Shown here piece after piece: positions 50,380 to 62,600 of a DNA stretch of 64,000 bases (positions are counted from its first letter, which is position 1; the number at the start of each line of letters is the position of its first letter). The position numbers and the translations under genes were made by a program. Origin of the DNA: Aporrectodea caliginosa (taxonomy: Eukaryota; Annelida; Clitellata; Crassiclitellata; Lumbricidae); assembly GCA_020284085.1 (NCBI GenBank), contig JACEVL010000131.1:1849272-1913271 (forward strand). Direction: 5' to 3'. A model generated the notes under the pieces. It had not been told where the DNA came from. It did not search any database and saw nothing but the letters and a program-made list of their open reading frames with translations.

Positions 50380-50460
50380 ACGCGGAGGCGAGTGGACGAC
50401 GCCATATTGGAGGATTGCTTTGTTGCGTGAGGTTCGGTTTTTAACGAATAATCAGTAAAT
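50380..50460 (+). promoter_or_regulatory. possible PTBP promoter / 5' UTR
   Basis: A local GC-richer patch (CGCGGAGGCGAGTGGACGAC, then GCCATATTGGAGG) sits in an otherwise AT-rich region upstream of the PTBP exons. This is inference only; no start codon exon was identified between here and 52915. Confidence 0.25.
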
Positions 50461-50699
50461 CATTCAATATTTTAATATTTGCAGGGTTTAAAATAGGTTG
50501 GCGTACTAGATAAAACAGTCTGACAAATTTTTACGTGCGAACTGTAGATTTAGATTACGCAAATGTCGGGAGTGTAAAATTGTCGGCTTCTGTGCGTGCC
50601 TGAACAAGGGTTTCGTCTGATTTGAAGAATTTACCAGTGATATAAATTCAATCGATGATAGCTAGAGTGCCAAGCAAACGAGCTGTTCTTCGTTGTAAA

Positions 50700-51240
50700 A
50701 GCTCAAATGATGCTTCGATTATTGGTTCGACAGGTCGTCAAAGATGAGACCTTTTGTGGCTGAGCGCAGGCGTAGGGCACAACATATTCTAGTATTGGAA
50801 CATTTTTGTAGTGCCTTTCATGACACCTGCTGGGCGATGCTGACGCCTTACACAACCTTGCAGCGCAGGTCACGAAGATAAGGTGATATAAGCGTGGAAA
50901 GCCTGGCACCACAAATATTAATTGTTCAAAACTAGAATAGGAAGCCAGTGCAGCTTGCCCAAATGAAGCTTCAGAGCATCCCTCTGTTTGGACTACATGA
51001 ATAAGGCTGTTAGCTGCAGGCATCCAGTAAGTGAGAAAGGAAGGTTTGAAAAGTCTGTTCCTAAAATTTATTATACCAAGGTTCCAAACTGCACATGACT
51101 GAAGGACAATAATCAGTCCATTTCTAGTCGTTAAGCCAAAAAAACTTCCATTTGTTGGGGCAGCAAGTAGTAGAAGACTGCTTGCTATGGATGCATGTAG
51201 CATAGTTTCATAATGCTGTCGCTATTATCTGCTTCCTAGT
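50700..51240. mobile_element. probable LINE-associated repeat
   Basis: CCAGTGCAGCTTGCCCAAAT and GGCTGTTAGCTGCAGGCATC resemble non-coding parts of vertebrate/invertebrate LINE elements. It lies directly upstream of a reverse-transcriptase fragment. The 166-codon minus-strand frame has no recognisable domain. Confidence 0.35.
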
Positions 51241-51319
51241 CCTGTGTGTTAACCAGGAAGCTTGTTTGGATTTATAATTGCTTTGATTTTTTGTGCCAGT
51301 ATTTACAAATAAAATTAAA

Positions 51320-51821
51320 GTAACAGTACATCATGATAAAAATTCCACCTCCTTCATCTCTAAGCTGGTTGAGCGAGTCATTCCTAACGTCTAATCCATT
51401 GCTTCCACCTACTCAATTCGTCATCACTCTACTGAAACCGCAAGCATCGTCCTGGCTCTCACTCCTCCTATTAGACTTCTCTGCTGCATTTGATTGCGTG
51501 GATCATACCATTCTTCTCAAAATCCTACAAGAACAATTCGGTATTACTGACTTAGCGATTCAATGGATTGCCTCATTCCTTTCCTCAAGATCTCTCAGTG
51601 TGAAATTTGGTGGAGACTCATCAAAAACTTTCAAGGTCCTCTTCGGCATACCCCAAGGATCCATCCTAGGTCCACTTCTTTTCATCCTATACACCTCCAA
51701 TATTGTCAACATTGCCTCGCAACATGGTCTTATGATCCATCTATATGCTGACGACACCCAACTGCGTAAAGCTCTTTGGAAGAAACAGGGAAACATCAAA
51801 ACCAAAATCGCAGAAATTTAG
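51320..51821 (+). pseudogene. non-LTR retrotransposon reverse transcriptase fragment (CR1/L2 group)
   Basis: An open frame (51333-51821) contains LLLLDFSAAFDCVDHTILL, FGIPQGSILGPLLFILYTS and the catalytic YADDTQL. An upstream, out-of-frame ISKLVERVIP segment shows a frameshift. It stops soon after YADD, so it is a dead fragment. It lies upstream of the PTBP exons, on the same strand. Confidence 0.88.
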
Positions 51822-52059
51822 ATATTACATGCGTTTGAAACTTACTACGAAAAAGAACTCATTTGGTTGATTTGGGAAAATACTTAACCTCGACTCAAGT
51901 TGTTCTATTCCACCTTAGTGGTTCGCGATGTTAGACTGCAAACTAAACATGACTCAACACATTTCCGCCATTGCCAGAGCCTGCTATTTCCACTCGCCGA
52001 ATCAGACAAGTGAAGCGTTGCCTGGATGAAACCTTTAACCTAACTGACTATCTGGATGA

Positions 52060-52700
52060 AGGTTCTAATCCCACTTTTCATAATTTCTCAGTATTGCAAT
52101 TATTTGTTATTATTAATTAAAGTTGTAATGCACACCGAACTGTGAATCTGAGGCACGGATAGTCAGCTGCCAGCTACTCAGAGAAGATGCAGTTATGATA
52201 AAAATTCCACCTCTTATCCTAACCTAATCCATTGAATTCTTTACATTCCAAGCATTCTCATCCTGAACGAAATGGTTGAAACCCTCCTTAACGGCTCCCC
52301 TGGCTCCTCTCTCGGGAAATGAGACTCGGAACTTTCCTTGACCATCGCTGGACAAACTCTTTGACTTGACGTGGCGCTCGTTACTAAGCTACTGGTGCCC
52401 TGCACTTAGCTTTAGGGTATCACTAGAATTTGGAGCTTTACAATTAATTGATTTGGGTGTAATGGTAAATGTATTTTTTTGCTGTTAGGAGTTTTTCCTG
52501 AGGTGAACAGTTTAACCTAAGACTATGATGAAGGTAATCCCACTTTTCATAATTTCTCAGTATTACAATGATTGATTATTATTAATTAAAGTTGTAATGC
52601 ACACCGAAATGTGAATCTGAGGCACGGATAGTCAGCTGCAAGGAGAAGATGCAATTATATATCCAAATGCTTGAAAGCCAAGGAGAAATAGCGAGTTTTG
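52060..52700. repeat. direct duplication of about 110 bp
   Basis: CCCACTTTTCATAATTTCTC..AAAGTTGTAATGCACACCGA and AATCTGAGGCACGGATAGTC occur at 52070-52165 and again at 52538-52640. The following GCTTGAAAGCCAAGGAGAAA has a diverged match at 53425-53450. Confidence 0.8.
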
Positions 52701-52788
52701 AGCCTCGTTTGGAAGGAAGTGAATTTGAGCTAAGAGTGTCCATTGTTAATTAGATTATTAATTTTACATAAATTTACAATAACCCTTT

Positions 52789-52848
52789 AATGATGAGCAT
52801 GTACTAAAATGTATGGGAAACCAATGCAGCTCGTCGTTAAAGGGTTAA
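52789..52848 (-). mobile_element. palindromic TTAA-type MITE, copy 3 (60 bp)
   Basis: AACCCTTTAATGATGAGC ... GCTCGTCGTTAAAGGGTTAA. Shorter than its sisters and with a mutated left ATAA. About 67 bp upstream of the first recognised PTBP exon. Confidence 0.7.
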
Positions 52849-52914
52849 AATAGAAATTTTATTAGAATTACTTGTTCTCTGTGATTGATTAATCTTTTTA
52901 TTTCAAATTTCTAG

Positions 52915-53635
52915 CGATCTTCTGATGACCAGTATATGAATATGGCTTCAAATGGTTCTATGCTGATGGACGTGAGCGCTGACGCTAAAAAGGTAGGTAC
53001 TCTATTCTTACCTAATCGATATGAGGTCAGATCAGGTAAGGCGAGCTCACAACCAGTTATTTTGTTCTCCAGCTGGCAATATCAAGCGACCTGTGGAAGT
53101 ATCTTTTAACTCAAGTCAGAGATGGATAGCTAATCGATTATACTCTAATCCATTAGCTAATCGATTTGACAAACAGCTAATTCTAATCGATTAGCTATAA
53201 GATTTTGCTAATTCGAATTCTAATCTATTAGCAAATTTCAGTAGCTAATGGATTAGCATTGCTTAACTAATCGTGCTCATCTCTAAATTATGCATATTGG
53301 ACAACAGAACTCAGAACAATTATTATTATTATTTAAAAAAATGTTAACCCATGCAAAGTCACAGAAATGCGAATATGAGGTGCAGTTAGTCAGTTGCCAA
53401 GTGAAGAGCTGTTGGATATCCAGATGTTTGAAAGCCAATGAGAAATATGGAATTATGCTTACATACTTTACTTATCTATGTTGTGTAGGCCAAGATGGAT
53501 GGATCGGCGAACAGGCCGAGTCGAGTTCTTCACATTCGCGGTGTTCCTAGCGACGCCACTGAGGGAGAAGTCGTCCAACTGGGTCTTCCATTCGGACGAA
53601 TGACCAACATGGTTTTGGCCCGGAAAAAGAACCAG
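52915..53635 (+). CDS. PTBP1: PTBP exons 1-2 recognised (N-terminus and RRM1)
   Basis: 52915-52992 (acceptor AAATTTCTAG, donor GTAGGT, open in phase 0) reads [20 protein letters not shown] then SADAKK, like the RGSDELF...SNGN..KKFKGD N-terminus of PTBP1. Two Met codons could start translation here. 53489-53635 carries the RRM1 RNP2 region and [19 protein letters not shown]. Confidence 0.85.
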
Positions 53636-56600
53636 GTCAGTTTTTCGAGTGTTTATTCTCTCTTGCTATCACAGTCATTAAATCAACCATCCTGTTTTAG
53701 CTCTCTTGCTAACTATAGATGTCATTTCTGATAATGCTTTTAGCAATCAAGATGTACCATAATTAAGTTAATTGGGGTCCACCCATTTAGTATGTATGCA
53801 TGGAGGGGAGGGGTTAACCCAAATGCATATGCTTGCGTTTTGGGTCTATAGGAAGCGCGGAGGAGGATTTAGGATAATATGTGATTTTTGACTGTCTTGT
53901 TCAGCGCAATGGATGATGTATGTTTATTACCATGTCTGTACACCAAAAGGTGGATAGCAATTAGTCAATTAAAGAATATTCTTATCTTAATATTTTGTCT
54001 ATTATTGGCCTTCAAATGAGCCACTGAACAGCTATCAGACAAGTACTACCGGGAGAAGTAGGACATGTGGGAGAAGTGTAACTTGTGTGCCACGTTACCC
54101 GTGACTGCTATTAACTATCACACAGCTCAGCAGTTAGTCTGCTGGCTTGCCTCATGGGTTACACATCCTTCAAGCGTCAAGAATATGTACGCAGGTGGGG
54201 TGTAAAGAAGTACATCCCTCCTTTGACACCAGCAGTGAGGGGTTGCAATTTTTCCAGATTTCTGCATACATTCTAAATGGATGGCCCTTACTATAATGAA
54301 CCCACAGAAGTTCTGGGGTTAGATTGGCTAACAGTGTTTGTGTGTTCGTAGGCTCTTCTGGAGATGGCCGACATTCAGACTGCACAGGCGATGGTCAACT
54401 ACTACAGCGAACGTCCTCCACAGATTCGCGGTCGTACCGTCTACATGCAGTTCTCCAACCACGAGCAGCTGAAAACGGAGAGCAGTTCAACACTGGTTAG
54501 TTTGACATTGAATCCAGCTTATGTCAAAGCACCAGTTATGAGTCATCCTGGGTCCAATCTCTTTGCTCTGTTGCCTGTGGGGAGTTGTAGGTTCCTCATT
54601 GGATCTGACATTCATCAAGGGGCTTTGTGTTCCAGTAAAGAGTTTGCAACCTGTAAAATTCGTAGGTAAAGAGCTTGTATGTAAAATTCGATATGTTAAA
54701 TTTTCTTGGATCAATAAAAAAATGATTGGTTGATTGATTGATTGAATAACATGAAGACTTTTTGTCCTCCTGAATGGATTGATTCATTGGTTGTACCTAT
54801 GTTGTAGAACGCAGGTGCTCAGGCGGCACTCCAGGTGGCTGATCAGATGATTGGCAACATGGAAGAAGCACACACCGTGTTGCGTGTTATCATAGACAAC
54901 ATGTTGTACCCGATCACCATCGATATTCTGAAGATGGTAAACGTTCGACTCTTACTGTTCATAGTTTCTGGTGTTTTGTATATTTGTTAGTGTATAATTA
55001 AAGTATAATTTGTTATGGTGTAATTTTTTCACTGTGTAATTTCACAATTTCTGAATAGTGTAACTTTGTTATTTGTGTATCTTTTTGTAATTATGTTTCG
55101 TCTGGAATTTTGTAACAGAAACACTGAAAATTTGGCATGTTGGTATATTACAGAGAATGACGCGACAATGAATGAGTCACTTTGCATTTGATGTGGAGTT
55201 CATGTGATGAGGCATATTTGCATTTGACAAGTAGTGAGATCCGTAATAGTGTTTTTGGTGAGTGAGTGTGTGAGTTTGATAACTTGGACTGCATTCCTGA
55301 ATTCGTTTTCATTGTAGATTTTCTCCAAATATGGACAAGTCTTGAGAATTGTTACTTACAACAAGAACAGTAAGATAACTATTATACAGTATTTAGGTTC
55401 AAATAGAATTGGAGAGCTTCTTATACATAACTTCCAACTGTATTTGGTGATGCCATTACAGGGCAAATGTAGAGAGAATAAGAGAGACAGTGTGTAATAA
55501 TAATATGTAGTTCAGTTTGTGTAGGGGTATGTTCGGTGCCTTGCAGTTGGAAGGCTGCGGGTTGATGTCGGGAGCGCCTCTGAGTAAAATCTTGAAGGGG
55601 CGCTATATTAATATCTTAAATGAATGGGGAAAAAAAATGTAGTTCATTGTGTTGATCTGATTTGCCTAAAATCTAACAGTTGTCTCTGCAACAGTTTGTG
55701 TAAAGTTTCATCATTACACTTATCAGAGTTGGTTTTGAGGATATCTATTTTTGTAATTTTCAGACCAGTTCCAAGCTCTGATCCAATATTCAGATGCAAT
55801 ATCAGCTCAAGCTGGGCGTGCGGTGAGTCTTGGATTGTCTTCGTTTAGGAAATACGATTCTTCTAGGTCCTGACGAGTCTTTGTATGCAATTGTAATTAG
55901 TTACTTCTATCAGGCAGGTGTCTAATTAATGCACAAGGCATCGACTTGTGACGCACCAAAACCAAGCTGTAATCGGGTCAGGTCACGTGTTTCTACCTGA
56001 CCCGGTTGATGACTACTTTGCTTATCTGACCTACCATAATTGTGTGGCACAGTTGCTGATTGGTTTGGGCACTCGCCTTGTGATGCAGAGTGTGTGGGTT
56101 CAGGCCTTCCTCTGATGGTTGCCATATTAGTCGTTCACATGCAGTTACTCTGTCATTGATTGATTCTTTGTCGTTAGATATTGGACTTGGTGAAAGATAA
56201 ATAATGGCAATCAGATTTAATCCAATGATAGTAGGAGATGTTGAACGTTGTTTCTAGTAGGAGTTGTTTCTTGTAGTGAATGTTGTTTCTAGTAGGTGTT
56301 GTTTAGTGTTGCTTCTTGTAGGAGTTGTTTAGCGTTGCTTCTAGTAGGAGTTGTTGAAATGTTGTTTCTATTAGGAGTTGGTGAATGTTGTTTTTAGGGG
56401 CTGAACGGTCAGAACATATACAACGGCTGTTGTACGTTGCGAATCGACTTCTCGAAGATGACAACACTGACCGTCAAATACAACAATGACAAGATGTGGG
56501 ATTTCACGAATCCCAGCCTACCAAGCGGCAACGAGGGCCAGTCACAGGGACCAGAGAGCATGGGCGATGGCATTCTGGGCTCCTTTAATGGCGGTGAGGG

Positions 56601-59600
56601 GTCGTCTTGTAAATGTAGTCGTAAACTTCTACAGTGCCACTATGGTAATGAACGTAATTCAGAGGCTTTCTCTATGCTAGCTGGTGGAACATGGTAGCTG
56701 ATTGGTTAGAGCGCTCGCCTTGTAATACGGGGTGTACGGATTTTAGCCTACTCCCTGAAACGGTTACTGTGTAGGGACCTTGAGCAAGTCCTTAACTCGG
56801 CCATAAATGAGCTGACTGGTTGAACATGATCGGGTGGCAAGCCTATTACTGTACCTTTAATTGCCTATTAATAATGCTGACATTTTACTACATTTTGTTT
56901 ATTGTCGTAGAGTGTTATTTTAGTGTTATTCTGTTGTGACACTGTTAACATTGTGGGTGTAATTTGGACTTGTCTTCTAAAGAGTTTCAGAATTGCTCCA
57001 TATTGTAATGGTGATAACTGATGTAGTGCTAGTGCCTGATTTCCAAGAAGTTAATATTTAAATTGCAGAACAAAATTATTTCCAAGTATTTGTCCATTGG
57101 CTGGATTTCATTCTGAAGTGAGGTTTAGAATTTTAAATGAATCTTCAAAGCATTTTCTCAAACGTGAGGAATAAGCAAATGTTGTTTTGCTTGTTGTAGG
57201 AAACCCTGGAGCATTTGGTTTTGGAGGAATGAACAACTTTGGTGGCAATACCAACATGGGCATGCAAGGAATGCAGAAAATGGGAGGCATGCCTGGGCTG
57301 GGAGGCATGGGCGGAGGCATGGGCGGAGGCATGCCCGGAATGAGTAACATGGGCGTCAGCTCTGGTGCCGGGAACATGCAGGGAATGGGGTCGATGGGAG
57401 GTCTCGGAGGCCTTGCCAACATGGGGGCGATGGGTGGTATTCCTGGACTGGGAGGCATGCCAGGCATGGGTGCCATGCCTGGAATGGGGGCGATGGGCGG
57501 AATGCATGGGATGTCGGGAATGGGAGGCATGGGTGGAATGATGGGAGGCCCACCTCAGCCGGTGAACAACGTCCTCATTGTGTCAAACCTGTGTGAAGAG
57601 GTGCGTTCGTTACAGCCATTTCTTTCGTTTTGTAAACAAGATACAGATAGCCATGATGGACTTAAAGTCTGCAGGCAGTGCTCAGTTGATGCTTAGGCGT
57701 GTTGGGAGTCAAATTAAAATATTGTAATCAAAAGAAAAATTGTAGTAGTAGAAAGAGTAATAGCATTTTTGCCACTATGCTAATGGAATTTTTACATGTG
57801 GAATGTTGATGTACATGTTGAATGTTTAGTAATGATGTAGCAATAGTAATAAATAATACTAGCAACAGTAATTGTATTGATAATGATAGTAATAATGTTA
57901 TTTTCTGATTTTGTTAAGAGATTTCCCTTGTGGCTGTTGATTGTGTGTGTGGTCAACAAGTGGTTTTCCTGTGATAAACTGTTCCTCAGTTTTCTAGCTT
58001 AATGGGCAAATCGAGCAATTTGACTTAGATTATTAGAAGGTGTATTTATTAATTCAGTTATGTGGCAGTTTGTTGTTCTGCTGCCTATTTCGCGCGATTA
58101 AACAACCTGTAACTGTATCAGTTGGATTCGGTAATGTTTAGAATCCTGATTGGTTTGAGGGTATATTTTAACTTTTTTTAAACTAAGATACAAGAATTAT
58201 TTAATAATAATCATATTTAATAATAATCAAAAACTTAGAGACTGTATGTAATTTTTTTTATGTACTTGATGGGTTGACTGTGATTAGAATGGATAGTTAC
58301 AAGCAAAAGGGGTGGATAATCATTAGAAACCGAGAGATGTCATTGGATGGCTTAGGCCTGAAGGGGTGGTCTTTCAAGTTTCTTTTAGAGAGTTTTCTTA
58401 TAATTATCTTCACTTGATTGCGATCTTATTTTGATCTATGTCTTGCAGCTATTCTGTTTCAGTTGCAGAAAAAAACTCGTCTTGGAAGTCTCTAGAACGT
58501 TAATCTAATGTGCCGCTGTTTTGTCTGTTTCATTCTCTCATATCATCGTCTGCCTGCGTCTGACGTCTGCTCCTCATTCTGTGGATTCTTCACTTGGTGT
58601 GGTACAAACTGATCTATTCTACGCTCTGAATCTGACCTGAACTCTGATCTTTTGATCTGTAGAAGGTCAACCCAGATGTAATTTTTACCCTGTTTGGTAT
58701 GTGTTTCATTCTCGTTTTTTCTTTTCATTAATCTGCTAAGTCTTGTTAGTTCGCTCGCTGCTTGCTCGATCTGAGAACTTGTTCTGCTTTGCTGAGTGGA
58801 GCAAAGAGGGGGGTGAGTTGGAAATCAGGATCGGGGTGCGTTCTTGGGATGTGTTCTTGAATGTCGTGGATATGCTCTGTGTTTCGATTAGAGAAGATGA
58901 AAATCGGCTTGGATAGATTTGAAAGTGGGTTCTCTAGTTTTGTCAATCTTATGGGGTTGTGGATGAACATTTGTATGTATGTGTAATGTATGTCCTCCGG
59001 GGTTGTTAAATTTATTTTGGTTAAGCTACCGTAGTATTGAACTTGTGTAAGTATTTTTGTCTCTTTCCCAGTTACTTATCTACTAGTAATCTTGCGACTT
59101 ATATAGCACGTTTATCGTATTGTCCAGTGTATCAATTGGTGGTTGCTTAGGGTTTTGTTGGCAAATGGGTTATGCTACATAGTGCAAAAAGCTCAAAATA
59201 CTTATTATTTGCATAAAAGTTCATTATGTTAAATCATTTTCTACAGGGCTTTTGGTGAAGTGAGGTTGTGATCAGGTCCTGCTGGATTTTTCAAGTACTG
59301 GAGTAGTTTCTTCAATGGAGTCTAGTCATCATCCTGAATGTTCTACCTTTTTAAAACTCGCATGTGTTTGTAAAAGTGACGTAAAATGGCTTGAGACTAT
59401 TTTAAATGTATTCGACAGTTTAAAGGTTACTTGGAAGAAATTTGTGTGTTTCTATCAATGTATCTTTGAGGATTATGAAGAAGTCAGATTGCTTTCTAAG
59501 TTACACAAAAGTTCTTAAAATTTGTGACATTTCTTTTTCATGCAGCTGACAGGATTGACTTACTAATGATAGTTGAAATTTAAGAGTTTGAATGGCATGT

Positions 59601-62600
59601 TTGTGTGCAGAGTTGTAAGTATGTGTTAACACTTTAATGATAAGAGTGTGCTAAAGGTGAATGGAGTACCAATACAGCTCGTCGTTAAAGTGTTAATGCT
59701 CTTGAAATCTGATACGTTGCAGGAGTGTATGGTACGGTGCAGCGCGTGAAAATCCTGTACAACAAGAAGGACACGGCTCTTGTTCAGTATGCGGATCCAA
59801 TGCAGGCACATAACGGTACAGAAAAGATTTCTTCTTTTGTCGCCTCTGTTCCTTCCAAAACATGCACAGTTAATGCGAGAACTATTAATAATAATTTAAA
59901 ACTCAGAGACTTTATTAATTCTAAGTCTTTTCTCAAGTTGTGCCGCATTGGAGATCTGACATTAATAGCTTCTTGTGATGGTCCATTATATTTGCTCCGA
60001 GAGGCAGGCGAAGGTATGAACATGTGATGAAATTTACGATTGCCTGACTTAAGTAAGTCAATTCTTGTGGTTCTACAGGAGGCTAAGTGCAGTTTCAGTG
60101 ATGTGTGTTTTTCATGAGCACTTAGTTTTGCTGATGTGTACGTATAATGTAACTATCATAAACTAGGGGTGTGCTGTAGTCTAGTGGATAGCGTGCAGGA
60201 CTGTCAACCAAGAGGTCGGGGGTGCAAATCACTGCCAGGGAAGAAATTTGTTTCAACATTTCTTCTCCATATGTGCCGCTAGTGAACTCCAGTATGACGA
60301 GTACACTGACCGCACAATGTTGGTGGGAAGGATTAGACAGCAAGGGAGTGGTGAAGAAAAATTAAGTTGCTAGCCCTTCATACCCATGGCAAGCTGAAGA
60401 AACTACTCTTTTCTTGCTCTTGGTGTAAACTTGGTACATTACTTTGCAAACGTGTATTTTTTCCATTTGTACTCACGCGTGATTTTATTCTGATGTGTTT
60501 TTTGTGCAGCCATGCAATGTCTAGACAAGGTGAATTGGTGGGGAAAGACCATCAAGGTTTCTCTGTCAAAGCACACCCACATTCAGCTGCCCAAAGAAGG
60601 CCAGTCGGTCAGTACAGCTGGATATTTTGTGCAGCTTTTTTTCTGTGACAAAATGTGAAAAGCTACTGGTTATCACTATTAGCATAGGCCGTTAACTATT
60701 TTTTTAAACTTAAAGTAGCGTAGAAATAGTTGCAACACTGTGGTTGAATACAAGAAACGTTGCTCATTATTAATTGGAAGAAATATAAATGAAATTAAAG
60801 CTAGGTGCTGTTGGCCAAATGACTTATTAAAGGTGCCTTGCTTTGAAATAGGTTGAGAGCCACTGAACTACACTGACATATTTATCTTGAGGTGTATGTG
60901 TGTGTAACGGGTAATTTTTGGTTTTCAGGAGTCCTGGATGACCAAAGATTTCACCAACTCTCAGCTGCACCGATTCAAGAATCCGAACTCGAAAAACGCC
61001 AGCAACGTCAACCCACCGTCTGCCACTCTCCATCTGTCCAACGTCGCGTAAGACAGCAACTACGTCTTTCGTTACAAATGTTACTCTGATGTTACTATCA
61101 TTGTCAGTGTTATAGTTATCTGGTTGGTTTAGTTTGCTATTGTAGTTGCTGTTATTGGAGCTTTGATTGTATTTTTAAAATGAGCAGGCTCAGTCGGAAC
61201 CATTATTGAGAGACTTTGTTGGTGATTAAGTTATTATTATTATTATGCATTATTAAGCACCACTATCTAATGACCAGGCAGTAGTTGATGGCATGGAGCA
61301 GTTGTGAGTGAAGGACTTGCTCAAGATCCCTACACAACCCATACTCTCAGTGTTACAAGGTAAACGCTCTAACCAATGAGCTTTCATGTCACACAAAGGG
61401 TTGGTAGGCACAGGCCTAATAAAACTGGTTATTTGTGGCAGGAATCTTGGATATCAATGAAATGCTATGTTGAAAAACTACTGTTTGTTGTGGGTATGCT
61501 GTATTATGTACGGTATGCAGAGTGGCCTACCCCAGAAGATGTGCCTTTCCTTAAAAATGCCCCGCTCTTGACTGTTGTGTGATTGTTTATTCCAACAGGG
61601 CGTCGACTACAGAAGGCGACTTGAAAGATCTGTTCGGCCAGTACGGCGCAGTGACTAACTTTAAATTCTTGATGTAAGCATCTCGCTTCTAGCCTCTACG
61701 TTTACTCCAGTTTAGTCAGCTGCTTGTATTTTGTCCATTGTGTTAAACTGTTTGAAGTATTGTCTGAAAATGGCAGCCACAATTGTCTGATAATCAATCA
61801 CAACCATTGTGGCCCACAGCTACGTATTTATGTAGCATGTGTTGTAGGAAGTAGTAAAATATTTTGACAGTCATAATAAACTGAAACACCCTTAGACTGC
61901 CTTTGTTTCAGCATGCTTGCCCAGTTGTCTGGATTTCATGACCTATTAGATTTCAGTAGGGATTCTCCAATGGATGTTTATGTATTTTTACTTGAATCAT
62001 CATAGTGCTATGGAAGTTGTTAAAGTAAAATTAAATTTTAATAATGAAGACTGAAGTTGTGCTACATTATAAGGAGCTTAAGCTACTCCTTAATATGGGA
62101 TCTGTATAATTTTATTGGAATTTGTGTTACGATGATCCGTTGCATTGTGTGATTGAGGTACTTATAGGATGAATGTTGCTAAGTTAGTGTTTAAGAATTG
62201 ATTTGATGCAAAAGTAGAGAAAGGCTTTTTAGAATCGGGTTAAACTTCCGTCGGTTATTTGGATTTTAGGAAAGACAAGAAGATGGCGTTGATTCAAATG
62301 GAAACCCTCGAGGAAGCCATCGAAGCACTGGTCGTAAGTTTTCATATTGACATTAATTCCTTTTACAAATGTGGGTCGAGTTGTGTGCGTTTGGAAAATT
62401 CCAGACGTCACTTAACAGGCGGTACAATCTGTTAGGGAAATTATTGTGAAAGTTATTGCTGTTTATCGACGCTGTGTTGTAAGAAAGGTGATTAGCTTTG
62501 CCCTCATCCTTTATCCAGACTTGGGACTGGCACTTCCAGAGTACGGCAGTGATGAATTTGAGAAATTATTCTATCGACTTCCTAAGATATCCACTTGCGC

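Noticed and set aside
50703..51203. 166-codon minus-strand ORF
   Set aside because: No domain recognised; the + strand of the same segment resembles LINE non-coding sequence next to an RT fragment.
56398..56697. Reading past the donor at 56594 as a longer PTBP exon
   Set aside because: The continuation soon stops and includes SINE-C sequence; GTGAGG donor and phase fit the 57200 exon.
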